DNA of 64,000 nucleotides, taken from the NCBI RefSeq assembly GCF_021018805.1, contig NC_086254.1, positions 496,001 through 560,000 on the forward strand. The letters are read 5' to 3'. The position numbers and the translations under genes are program-made. Shown piece by piece: positions 47,393-60,400 of the stretch. The notes beneath the pieces are model-generated. The model was not told the origin of the DNA and searched no databases. It saw nothing but the letters and a program-made list of their open reading frames with translations. Every line of letters starts with the position of its first letter. Position 1 is the stretch's first letter. This stretch comes from Prinia subflava. Taxonomy: Eukaryota > Chordata > Aves > Passeriformes > Cisticolidae.

Positions 47393-48433
47393 ATAATAAA
47401 ATTTGATATTAAATAAAAACATACCATACACCACCACTCATGGCCGCTGTGCTGGCACCACTCACGGAGCTCACGGAGCTGCCCTGCTCAGAACAAGGAC
47501 ACACTGGAACATGCAGAGAAAGAAACACAGGGAGGGACAGAAACCATGGCATATAAAACCCTCCATGCTTGGCCAGGGCTGTGTCTCAACTGCAGGAACG
47601 CATTGTCTCCTACAAAAACAGTGCAAGCTGCCCAGCCCCAGCCCTGCTTTCCCAACATTCTGGCTCAGGAGCAGCTCACAGACACAGCTGAAAAGAACCG
47701 TGGAGAGAGGCAGATGGACAAATAAATAAATAAATAAACAGGTAGATAAATCAATCAATCAATCAATAAATAGTAAGGCGGAGTCCCCAGCCGGTGCGTG
47801 GTCAAGGTGAACCAGGCAAGAGCAGCTGACAGCAGCCCACCCCCACGCAGAAGAACTGACCCCCACCAGGGCATCGCTCCTTCCTCCCTGGGGATCCTCG
47901 TGCTGGAAGCTGACTTGAGGCAGTGTGGGATGCTCCGAGGCACAGCTGCATATTTACAGGGTTACAGTACAAATAAGAACTCACTCATCAGCCCAGAGAC
48001 AGCAAAGGGGAGTCACAGGAACAGAAAAGTGCAGATTTTCTTTGCAGGAAGTGAAGGAGTTGACACGACCTCCTTTGAAGGAGAGAAATACCAGGGTGTG
48101 GAGTACAAGGGATCTCTCCTAAGGGGCTGGCACTTTGCTTGGAAAAGCCAGTTAGCTAACTTACAGCCAGAATATAATTCTTAAATTAAAATATTTACAG
48201 GGAACTGGTGCACCGAGGGCTGCATGGAGCAGGACATGCTGGATCCCAGAACTGAGCCCTTAGACCCCAGAGCCACTTTTTCCCCAAGGGCTCTCAGCTC
48301 CCACACCCTCCAGAGTTTTCTCAATTCAACACATACTTCTTCCCTATGAAAATATCAGCTTACTGCAGAGGGCTTCTCCTGAACTCTCAGTCTCTGGGGC
48401 TGTGTGGGCAGCCCCGACAAAATAAACCCCTTG
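47393..48433 (-). other. TSPOAP1: TSPOAP1 3' UTR (inferred)
   Basis: The stretch between the stop codon and the AATAAA signal on the minus strand. It contains an (AATA)n/(ATCA)n simple repeat at 47719-47770. Confidence 0.5.
47719..47770. repeat. (AATA)n and (ATCA)n simple repeat
   Basis: 'aataaataaataaataaa' followed by 'aatcaatcaatcaatcaata', within the inferred TSPOAP1 3' UTR. Confidence 0.95.
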
Positions 48434-51400
48434 TTAGTTTTTCTTATTGGACCCAAGTTTTTTGAAGAGGTTTTTCCCTTTGAAGAAGAAGCCTCTCTTC
48501 TTTTTACTCTGCCCAGTTCCATCACTGCAGGTGAGGAAGGCCAGTGATGCCTGCTCTGAACACTGCTTGCCTGAGACAAGGCAGGAAGGTGCTGGTAGAG
48601 GAGGAGATGGAGACGAGCCACTCTGATCAACAGATCCATCCGGATTTAGCTGGGTGGGAAAGAGAGGAAACAAAGACAAAAGCACAACTTAGAGCTGCTG
48701 AAGGAGATCACACCAACATAAACCTCAGGCAGAGAACCTGGTCTTCTCTCCTCTATGCAGGTGCAATTCCACTCAGGAAGTTTCCAGTGGATTTAAATTT
48801 CATACCTACAACCCAGACCCTTCCTTAGCTAAGAATTCCTGAAATTCCTGAACTTTGGGCTAAGAACAGGACAATACAGAAGACCCACTAAGGACATGGT
48901 GAAAGACGCTCCTCCACAGATAATTAAGTGAGTCAGCTCCTGAGAGCATGGATGGAGACAGGTACTGATGAATCCCTGGATGTCTCAGCCATGGAGCCGG
49001 CTGGGCTCCCAGCATGCTCTGGGACAAAAGACAGAACATAGACAAAACCAAATTTCATCAGAACAAGTGCTCTGTAAAACCTCCAGAAGATCACGCAGAC
49101 TGGCTAAGTCCTGAGGCTTCTCAACAGTGCAAGGCTGCTCGGCATCCAGCAGATCCAGAGGCAGGAGGGGCAGAAAGCCAAGTCTAGTGCTCTGCAGTGG
49201 CACCAATGGAAGAGGACCAATGGAAGAGTCTTGGATCAAGTGGCACACAGGAATGTTCCTGAGCCTCTAAGTGTTTGAAACGGTTAATTGGGAAGCGCTA
49301 ATAGTGCTGTTCCCTTTCAAAAGGGCTTTTGGAAATCAGAATGTGCCCTAGTCCTGGGCTCAGTTTCCTCTTCACAAAGCATTGAGAGGTCGGTTCCTAG
49401 CAGCAGCCCTCCTTCGACAATCTCCTCTCACTAGGCTTGGGTGTTCAGACAGTGACAATTACCAATCTGGTAGGTCAAGCCTTCCCAACAGGCTGCAAGA
49501 AGAGGCACCGGGTTTCTGAGGCCTAGGAGAGCCTTAGTTACTGCCTTCTCTTCCACACAGCTTTCACAAACCAGCAGCTTCCAAGCTCCAGCTGTACATC
49601 CTGTCTTGGCATTACCCAAAATACAAGGTGAGAGTTGCTGGAGCTGTGCCAGGAGAGTCTTCTGGACACTGGAACATCCTCAGCATCCGTCTATCTGGGC
49701 CCCACTGAGTCCCTCACAGGTCTGCAGCAGCCACAGCCCCTAGAGAAAATGTGAAATGGTGACAGTTGGCAGCAGGATCCTCTGCCTGAGATGGAAGCAC
49801 TCCTGAAGATCAGACTCCATCCAGGAACTGTGCAAGGACCCCAGCAGCTGCCCCTGGGCAGGACTGGATGTGCCTGGTCCTGGTCCTGCTCTGTGTCTAG
49901 GGTAAACAGCTGAATAAGGCAGAAGCAGAGCCTGAAGCATTGCTGCCTCACTCTAGCACAGCCACGCCCATGCCCTGTGGGGACTCTTTATTTTTAAAAA
50001 AGTCTTCTGGGGTGGAAACTCAAAGCAGCCCTGCTCTGCCACCCTACTGCTGGTTCACCCACCCCCTTAAGGACCAGGAGCACTCAGTAGCTGTGATGTC
50101 TCCTCCTCTCACAGGTGGAAGCTGTGCTGGTCCAGGCTGCTGCAGGACTGAAGAACTTCTGGCTCAGGATGAGCACAAACCTCTGCTCTGGGTGGGCCTC
50201 AGCACCCACAGTACCCACGGAGTCAGTCCTGAGTGGGCAGGAGCACAGGGAGCTCTGTCTGGGAGTGAATTTGTGACCCCTCCCAACTCCATAAAGCTGA
50301 GAGTCAACTTCTGCCTCACAGCAATCACTGAGCTGTGCCACTGCCATTGGATTCTCCCTTACCTGAAATACAGGACAGAGCTGGAACTCCTCTTGATGCC
50401 TTAGGTTTGAGTTTTTCTGGTTTTGCTTTGGTAGGTAGCTTTCACTTTCATATTAAGTGGTGCTGGGATCTTTTTACAGGATGATGGGGGCAGGGCAGTT
50501 TTGTCCCAGCAGTGGGACTCAAGGACACTCTCTTCAAACTCCATGCCCGGAGCATAAACAATGTGGAAAAGGAGGCAAGCAAGGAGGATGAAGCTACTTG
50601 ATTTAGAATTATTAATTGGACAGTTGACTGCTATATGCAAATGGACTGGAATTTATAAAAGTAGGAGACCTCGTGACAAGGTCCTCCTTTTGCTTCCATC
50701 TTGGAGCCACCTGGGCAAAGTCACTACTGTGGCTCTGGTGTTGCCAGGGCATGGCCTCGAAGGCACTTAAATAAATACTCACTTTATTCCTTTAACTCTG
50801 CCTAGCCTCTGATTCAGCTTCTTAAGGCATCACTCTCTGCCTCTCTCCCTGACAATAACCAATCCCATGGTTGACTCTTCCTGACTTTAGACTCTCTGTT
50901 CACCTGAAAATGTTGCTTTCCAAGGCACTCCTGCAACACTCCATGTGTACAGCACTGTGTCCTAAGGCCAGCTGCTGCCCAGGACATGCTTCAGGATGTC
51001 ACACACGGTGATAGATGGCGCCCTGGCTGGCCCTTGGAAAAGCTGCACTCTGCCTGCAAGGTCCACTCCAACCAATGCTGCAGCAGCAGCTGCAACCTCT
51101 GTCTATCCTGGCAGCTCCCTTGTGCAAGGAACAGCACTTGGTGCTAATAAGCCCAGTGTTGGGTCTGAGGAGTCTGGAAGTAAACCCAAATAAATCCAGA
51201 TGAACACTTCCAGCTAGAAATGCAAGATTCATGGAGGCAAAGAGAAAAAGAAGCCAGGTGAGGGCTAACTTGGAGCCCACTCTCTTAGAGGGGAGCAAAG
51301 AAAGAATCTCCAAGTTCTGCTCCAGAAACTGTTTATGATTTGTGCAATGAAGAATACTTGGATAAAATGCTCAAAAGCACTGGGCTATCACCAGAAGGGG

Positions 51401-54400
51401 CTCACCAACACTCAGGAAGTGATGTCGGAGGGATGTGAAGGCCCCTGTGCAGCCAGAGCAGTGGATGCTCTCTCCATGCACCACTGGAAAACACTGTCTG
51501 GGTAAAGGTGAACAGGACAGACCTAAAGTGGCCCTAAAAACAATTTTTCCTCTTCTCAGAGGTCTCTATGGGGCAGACAACCAACAGAACCAGCTCACAG
51601 ATTCATGTGGTAAGAGAAAAATCATACTAAAACTGTTGGTTCTTCTCTAAGAGAAACAAAGGAAAAACTGCCCTGTCAAAATCCTCACACAAGTTATTAC
51701 AGTGATGAACACAAGAGTGATGTCAGTTTTCAGGGGTGGTTTTAGTGCTCTCTCAGGTGTTACTGATTAACACAATTTCTGGAAAACAAACATTTGAAAC
51801 TAAGGAAAACAAAGAAAGCTCCTGCTGGCCCCCAAAACCAGGGTTCTCACCCACCCAGCCCCAGAACAATCATCCACACAAGGTTGGTTTTAGGGACTAA
51901 ATGTTACTATTTTCTTAAATGAATGATGGGCTGGGGTTTTTCAGGACTATTTTCAGGAAGGAGTAAAATCCAGAAGGAAAAAACCTCAGGCTGAACATGA
52001 AGTGTGCTCAGACTGAGGAGGATCTTGCAAAGGCCAAATGACACTTAGGCTGTTGAAATGAACAGAAGGGCCAAGCTGAATTACAAAGCAGATCCTTCCC
52101 AAACCTGAATATCCAGCACAGTCCCATCCTGATCCCCAAAACCACCAGATAATTGTTCCAACCAACTGCACTTCATGTGCTGAATGATTTGTCTTTACCA
52201 CAGAACCCAGGTGGGCAGTGAATTGGTCTGACATCAGACCTGAAGGTGGACTTGTCACCACAGCCCCAAACTGCCCTGTCAAACTACAAGAAAGAAAAGG
52301 AGCCAACTCCAGGTGCAGGAGCCTTTGAGGTGCTGGGCTAGGTGGGAGGTTGAAGGTCTCACACACTTACATGGTTGCTCTCTCTATGTATCATTCATAT
52401 CTATCACTGGACTCTTCTCTTCCTCATTCTCTGAAGAAAAGAACCGTCCCGGATGCGTAACACAGGCAGAAATAAATACATGAAATCAATTAGAATCAAA
52501 TACTTTCTGAAGGTATTTTACAATCAGTCTGACAGAAATTGCATGTTATTGATGGAAAAATATTCCATCAACAGGAACAGTGTTAAAGCAGCTGCTAAGC
52601 ATGAGAGTTTTGGGCTCTGGCTGTGACCAGAACTTCTTGGATCCTCCTCTTTGTGCTGTTTTTGTTTATTCTAATCCCCAAATGTTGTCAGTTTTTAAGT
52701 TCAATTGCTTCACCTTTTCAGTTGCCAGCACTTTAAGATTTACTCAGAAATAATTAAAAATGATCCACCTTCCCCAGTTCAAATTGGAAATAATTTGTCC
52801 TTATTCTCAGACCTTTGGTAGGGCAGCAGGGAGAAGGGTAGTGTGAAGAACAGGTAAGGTAAGAACATCACATCCAAGAAGTTACAAGTGATTTAAAAAT
52901 CACTCATGGAGAAGCTTCTGTTGCAACTGGAACAAGCTGTAACTGAGTCCAAAGCTGTGCCATGGTGCACACAAATCCCCAGTGAGGTGCCAGGGCTCAA
53001 GCTGGGACTGGGAATTTGCAAGGGAGCCTACTCTGCTAAGAGCAAATTGAACAAGCAAGTTTTCCTTAACTCCGTGAGGTAGAAGTGCTACAGGAATTTG
53101 GAAAGCCTCAGGCATGGCTGTATCACTGGGAGAGTTCACTCCAGCTCAGGGATGGATATGGAATATGTGTTTTACAGGAGGTATTTCTTTCTCTTGCCTT
53201 CCCCATGAGGTTTTCATCCACAGGCTGGGATGCTGTGATTGCTGTGACAGCCAAAACCACCATGGGGTCAGGTTCTGTCTCCTTGGGAATCGCTAAACAC
53301 ACTTATATGCAGTTAATTAATACCAGTTTGGCTCTGAGCAGGGTAAATATACCACTTTTAATAGGGGGCAAATGTGCCCTTCCTGTTTGGAAGCTGGAAT
53401 CCTAGACAGGTCTGGATTGCAAAGCACAAGTGGGAGGAGTGCTGGGGGTGCTGACCCAGGATCCCCTGGGACAGGCATCCAGGAGAAGCAGAGAGGCAGC
53501 AGGACAGGAGCAAGGCTGGCATGATGTAGAAGCAGCCAAAACACAGTCATGCCTAGGGAGTTCAAGCTGATTCCCACTGAAATAAAATGGGTTTAATCAT
53601 CATTATCTGAATTTTCCAGTCCCCCAATTACACACAGAGAACAGCAGTTCATGGATCAGGAGAGTTCCAAAAGTACCAAATCCAATAGGTTCCTGCTCAG
53701 TGCATCCAAAAGTCAGAGCCAGTGTAAGGGGAGGCTCCCTTGGATCACAGGCACAGAGGACTGGAGACAAATAGAAAGGTTTGAAGGGCAAGCAAGCCTG
53801 AAGGTTTGAAGAGCAGGCAAGTCTATTTTATATGGGTTATTTTTAACAAACCTGAAAGGTGCTTCTGTTTAAAAAGTCATGAAACATAGGAAAAGAACCT
53901 CCAATGTTCAGCATGCAGGGATATGTGGGCCAAAGTGCTGTCCAGAGAATCAGTAACACACTGACCTCAGCAGCAGAGATGAAAGTGGGTTTGGCTTTGC
54001 AAACCCTTCACACCTGCAAGTGGCAGACAGGGTTTACATGAACTCCCCCTGGTTCCTGGAAGGATCCGGGCTTGGGCTGGAATAACGACCCCTGGAATCT
54101 GAAACAGGCCCCGTGGCTGCTGGTTGATGCCAGAGAGAAAGGGAAGATCTGCACTAAACCACACTTAGAATTCCACCTTTATTTTACCGGTTGAGGTTTC
54201 CTTTGGCACCCTCTATTTCAACAGATGAGTAATTTGGTAAGAGTAAATAATTTTGAGGGGAAATTGAAGAAAGAACCCCAGTCTACATCCTTGTTAACCC
54301 CCAGGGAAGCTGGACTTAGGTGACCTCAGGGCTCTTAAACCCTGGCTGTAACAGCTGATTAACCTGTGATTTCGCAGCAAGGATTAGTATCCTCAACAGG

Positions 54401-57400
54401 AAAGTACAACAACCCCAGAGAGCTGCTGAGGTCAGCAAAAGATCCAACAAACTGCCCACAAACCTCATTATCTGAGCCAAGCTGCTCTGTCCGAGAAGGC
54501 ATCAAGGCTGGAGTGCAAATCCTGTACCCACAAAGCCTGGAATGCCTGGAAGCAAGGGATGGGGCTAAGGTGAAGGGAGACCAGGCAGCATTTGAAGACA
54601 GAGAGATGGATACAGAGAACAGAAGAGCTGAACATGAAAAAAGGCCAGGAAATGCTGCAGGGAGTAGGAAAGCTTGGATGGAACCAGTGGGAGTTCAAAA
54701 GTGGGATTCAGGGACAACTACTTCCCTAAGGATGGTTCAAAGCCAACCTGCTCTGACTCATGTGGGTCTGGCACCACATGACAGTGCCAACAACCTCCCA
54801 AGAAGGACTGAAGTTTTAGCCCAAGTGAGCTGAGACCAAGCTGAGTCCTTCCTGCCTCCCACTCCACAGTGAGACAGCACAGAAGGTCCAGGAATGACAA
54901 AGGAGCTGCTACACTTTTAGCCTCAGCCCCTGACATGGCCTGAATCCCCCACTTCAGCCTTTATTCCAAGAGTCTGAGCAACACAATACAAGGAGTTAAT
55001 TTAACCTTTGAATTCCTTGAACCTGGGGGATGCTTTTGAAACCGCAGGATCTATTCCCCAGATCTGTTTGGGAAACTCCCTAGTGTGCTTTGAATTTATC
55101 CAGAAGCACCTCAGCCTGGATTAAGGTGTATCTAACTTGGGGCGGATGGAAGAACATTGGTGTTTGGGCGTTGCTAATTCCAGAACTCTCTGGCATGGAT
55201 ATAATCATATTTAAGGAATTTTGTGTGCCTGGGGAGCTGGCTGAACTTTCCTTCCAGTAGGCTTTTCCCACATACCTTTCAGTGAATCTAAACAATTTGC
55301 TGGTGGGATCTGAATGCTCCTTGACCACCTAACCACACTGAGGCCCCAGTAGGTTTTGTTTTGTGCCACTTTCTGCACTACAAGTAAGTCTTCGGGAACA
55401 GCTCCCAGCACTCCCTTGGGATGAACAGGCTGCATGCAGTAAAAGTTCAGTGATCCCATGGGTGTTGCATGCCATGCAATGCCCAGGGCTCCAGACACAC
55501 CCCAGCCTAGATGGCAGTGCCATGCAGTCACACATCTCACCTGGCTCTCAGCACTCAGCGGAGAAGCTTCTTTATCTTTAGGGTGGAATTCCTCGGCTGT
55601 ATCTCCATCCAAAGGGACAGCTTCCAGGAAGTTGGATGGGACAAGCCCTCTTTGTTGGTTCAGCTCTCCCTGCAAGATCAACATTTAATTCTCACATCAG
55701 CTTTCCTGGAGAAATAAATAACAACTTGAGGTGCAGTGCCCTGCAGAGAAGGTTGGGCTGTGGGCTGAGACAAGTCCAGAACACACCCACATAGGGAGAA
55801 AAGATGCACAGAAAATTCCGTAACTCACATCCTTGCTTAGTTGTGAAACAATTCAGAGCACAGAAACACAGAAGAGAATAAAGGAAGAAGAGATGACAGC
55901 AAGTTGTGACAAAGGTGATTTCTACAAACTCAAAATCTCTACCATACTGGAATAGGACTGTGCCACAAGTGCCTAGATGCCTTTGATTTGCCCTGACATT
56001 TAGTGATGTCTTTAAAGAATGAGGCAGTACTGGTACCATGTCCTGTAGGCATTGCATCCATGATCACAGAGGCCCAGAGCTGCTCTATTGTATTCCTACA
56101 AATATGTATCCAGTTCAACAGGAGGCAGTTAGGTGAGATAAAACTCACCCTAGCAATGCTGTTTGTCCAACACTATAAAAGGATCATGCAAAACATTCCC
56201 AGTGATGCCCTCAGACTTAACCTGGAACTCAACCTCAAGTCTGATGTGTGAAGGCACACTGTTTCCCATGCAGGAAGAGGTGGATCATCCAAGGGCCAAG
56301 GCTCAACTCCGGCACACAGCTGAAGGGCAGGAATAGCCCCAGGAATGTGTCTGCTTACTTGGATCACAATTCCAGCCTCTGGCCTAAGTGTCTGGTGAAA
56401 TGTTAGCTCTGAGCAGCTACTGGTTCAGCTGGTGTGTACATGGAAATATGCAGGCAAGGCTTTGGGAAACCTGCAGTCAATTGATGTCAAAAAATAAACT
56501 CAGAACCATTGGGACATTCAAAGGCCACAGAGATCTCTCAGAGCTGGAGCCCCTCTGCTCTGGAGCCAGGCTGGGATACCTCAGAATGTTCACCTGGAAG
56601 AGAAAAAGTTCCAGGGGAGACCTCAGAGCCCCTTCCAGGGCCTAAACGAGCTCCAGGGAGAGGGACTTTGCACAAGAGACAGAGAGACAAGACAAGGGAC
56701 AACGGCTTCCCACAGCCAGAGGGCAGGGATAGATGAAATACTGGGAAGGAATTCCTGGCTGTGAGGGTGCCCAGAGAAGCCCAAGGCCCTGGCACAGGGT
56801 GCCCAGAGAAGCTGTGGCTACCCCTGGATCCCTGGCAGTGCCCAAGGCCCCGCTGGACAGGGCTTGGAGCAACCTGGGACAGTGGAAGGGGTCCCTGCCC
56901 ATGGCAGGGGCTGGAACAGGATGAGCTTTAAGGTCCCTTCCCCAAACAATTCCAAAATCCTGTAATATTGGATTTACAGCAGGAGAAATTAGTGCCAGAA
57001 ACAGGCTGCCCCGCACTAAGTAGAGAGGTTTATTTTTTTCCCTAAAGCAGGATACTTTGTTCCCTGATTTCTGCTTCCCTGCCACTCCATGAACTCCAAC
57101 AATTTCCAGTGTAACCACAGGACCTTGCAAGCCCTGCACTTACATAGTAGAATCCATCATCATCCATGGACCCAAAGACAGTGATAACGTCCCCAGCACT
57201 GAAGGTCAGTTCAGCCTGCAAAGAGCCAGAGAACAGAGGTCACAGCAAAAGCAGTGCCTGGAATTTCTCACCAGGAACATAGGCTCCCCTCAGCTTCTTG
57301 CCCAGTCTCACTCCAAGGGAGGGAGCCCACTGTTTTAGTCTTGCAGAACCAGGATGCAGAAGGGAAATTGAAGTGGGTAATTCTGAAATTCATGCTAGGG

Positions 57401-60400
57401 AAGCATTGCGTAAATAAGACAAGAGAAAAGCCCATTTTTAAACCAGTTTTAATTAGGTTTCAAAATAGTACCTACCTGGTACCTGCTCTGGAAAGGTGCA
57501 CTGAGGACAAGCTCAGCAAGCACCAGAAATATGTTCAAATTTTTCAAATATAATTACAAATCCTGTTTCCTTGGATGAGCCTGTTCTGTATGCAGCACTC
57601 AGGGATTAGTCACTAGCAGGAATGCATACAAACAGGGAGGTTTAACCTGGACATAGAACAGGAGCACAGCACACAGTGACCCTTTGCTGTCACACCCTCT
57701 GTCCTGTCAGACACCCCAACACATGCTCCATGGGGCACAAGGCTAAAGACAAAGATGTCACCAGTCTCTTTTAGTGGAAAAAGCTGCCCAGTGGAGGCTC
57801 CAAACAGGCTGAGTCCCACTCAAGACAATCCGTCACTTTACAACTGTCAGCTGGAAGGGATTCACTTCCAATATATTTACCATATTATATCCCTAGTCCT
57901 CAATTTAATCTCCTGAGGCTGCAGATCACTCCTGTGGAGCATCTCCCACAGAACTGCACCAGCTTGTTTCAGTAATTTGAGCTCTTGTCCAAAATGTTCT
58001 ACAAGAGCAAATCACTGCAAAAAGTACAGTCATCTCCTTGGTGACAAGGGTTCAAAAGTGTTTGGTGGCTGGATACTTGCTCCCGTTGTGTCTCCCCCAA
58101 GATATTCCACCATCCCTAAAACACTCTGTCCTCATCTGTCTCTCTCTGGGCAGGAAACACAGCTTGGGAAGCAAGCATTCCCTGAACTGTGTTCTGCTGG
58201 CCAGACACTCCTTTGTGGATGAAGGGAAAGGATGTGAATTTAAATCCCATCTTTATGTTTGCTCAGAGTGCTAACACAGCTAACACAGCTTGGAGGAACA
58301 GAGAACAGAGCATGTGCTCATCTCTTTTTGCAGAAAGGATTCTAAATTGCCCCCTTTCTAACTGGAACAGACTTATCCACAAAAATGCTGTTTGGATTGT
58401 ATCCTTCCCTGTTTAGATTATATCGCTTCCTATCCCTGGAAGTGTCCAAGGCCATGTTGGAAGGGGCTTGGAGCAACCCAGTCTAGTGAAAGGTGTCCCT
58501 GCTCACGGCAGGGGGTGGGATGAGATGGTCTTTAAGATGTCTTCCAACCCAACCCATTCCATGATCCTGTGATTCTATATATAGGAATTGCTTGAAAACA
58601 AGAATTTTGCAAACAAGTCCATTAAACTGGAGCTAAATCTTTTTACTTGAACAAAGACCTACACAGATACTTAACTCAAAAGTCATGCTCAAATTAATGT
58701 CAAAAGTGCTTTCAAACCCTTAAGCAGGTTTTTCCTTTTCCCATAGTGTTTCCTGAATCAGTTGCTACCAGTAGGAGCTGCCTCCTCCCACCCCAGATCT
58801 ACTCAGTCCTGTCTGATCACTAAAGGATGCCATGAATACCCACACAGTTTCACTGAGACTCCAGTTGGACCAAAGTTCTGGGTGTCCTGGGAGAGAAGGG
58901 AAAAAGAGATAGGAGGAAGAAACCTCTGAAAAGGAGGGAGCAGATGGTGGTTACCTCCGCATCTGTGTTCGGAGAGCTCTCCTTAGGATTGTAGTCAAAA
59001 GCAGCCACCATCCTTTGAGGAGTCAGCAGCTCTGCTTCAATGTCTTTATGTTTCTGCCCTGCAGGGGAAAAATAAAATATTCTTAGATGGAAATACTAGG
59101 ACAAAATTCCAAATCACAGCAACTCCTTCACCATTCTGGTAGTGGTCTGAGCAAAAAGAATACTGGGGGAATCTGAGTGGAGAGAGATTTAGAGGCTTTT
59201 GGTAAAGCAGTTTTCCAATCTTCTTCATTTCCTCATAAGCACAAAAGTGGGGAAATCCCCTCATCCTGGTGGCTCTGTCTATACGTATAGGAACGCTGTA
59301 TTTTACATTTCCTATTTACACACACACACACATATATATATACACTCATACACAGAGGACACCTTTGTCCTTACAGTTTCTTGAAAGGACATTTCTCCTC
59401 CCATTACACAATGTTCTGCTATTGAGCTACGAAATTTATCCTCCAAGGGCGAGGGACCAGCACATAGGGAAGTTCAGGCCTTGCCATCCACAATCTCCTG
59501 CTTGCTCAGACCCATTACTACAGACTTGCCCTGAGCCTACAAAAGACAAGTCTGGTGCTACAGAAACACGCATTCATGGATTTCAACCCGGCTTTGGGTC
59601 AGCATTGGATGGACTGGCAAAGGGTTTGCTGACTTGGCCTCTCTGGATATCAACAGATTATGCATCTCAGCAGAGGGAGCACCCTCTCAGTGTCTCTCAG
59701 ATCGTAGGGTCTACAGTGTGTGATGAAAGATTGCCCTGCTCTTCCCACAGCACAACTGGTGCACTCCCCCTGCAAGCACCCCCTGCTCAACCAAAGCATT
59801 CTGCACCCACCACTGAACACAAAAAGAACGAAAACCTTTTGTTACAGTGCTCTGAAGCAGCACCACAGGGTGTCACGCTGGCCCTTGAACACAAAACACA
59901 TCTGTAATTCAATCATGCATTACCTACTTTCCAGTAGAGGCAATTCTCACCTGGCTGAGACTCATACTCCTGTTTGTCCAGCCCTGCTGGTGGAAGAAAA
60001 TGCCTCATCAGTAAGAGCTCATCTCTAACAGTGACCACATGACACAACTGACAAACAGTAAAAAGAATACCAAGACAGCAAACAACAGAAGCAAACTGCT
60101 CATGCAACTCAAAGCCTACACCAGTAACCAGGACTCAGGAACATAACAAGAAGCAGAAGTCAAGCTCCAAACTATAAAAGACATCACTGTTGTTGAAAAC
60201 TTAACACCAGCACAGGGATGGGCTCTCTTTCCACTTCCTAGCAGTCATACAAACATCTGAGGGTCCTGAAACCAAGTAGTAAAAATTCAATGCAGTCTGT
60301 AATCCTATAGCAAAAACCAAAGAGGAAGCAGTGGGTGACACAGACCTTTCTTGGAGCGTCTGGGTTTTGGAGGAGGGACGGTTTGGCGACGTGGAGGTGG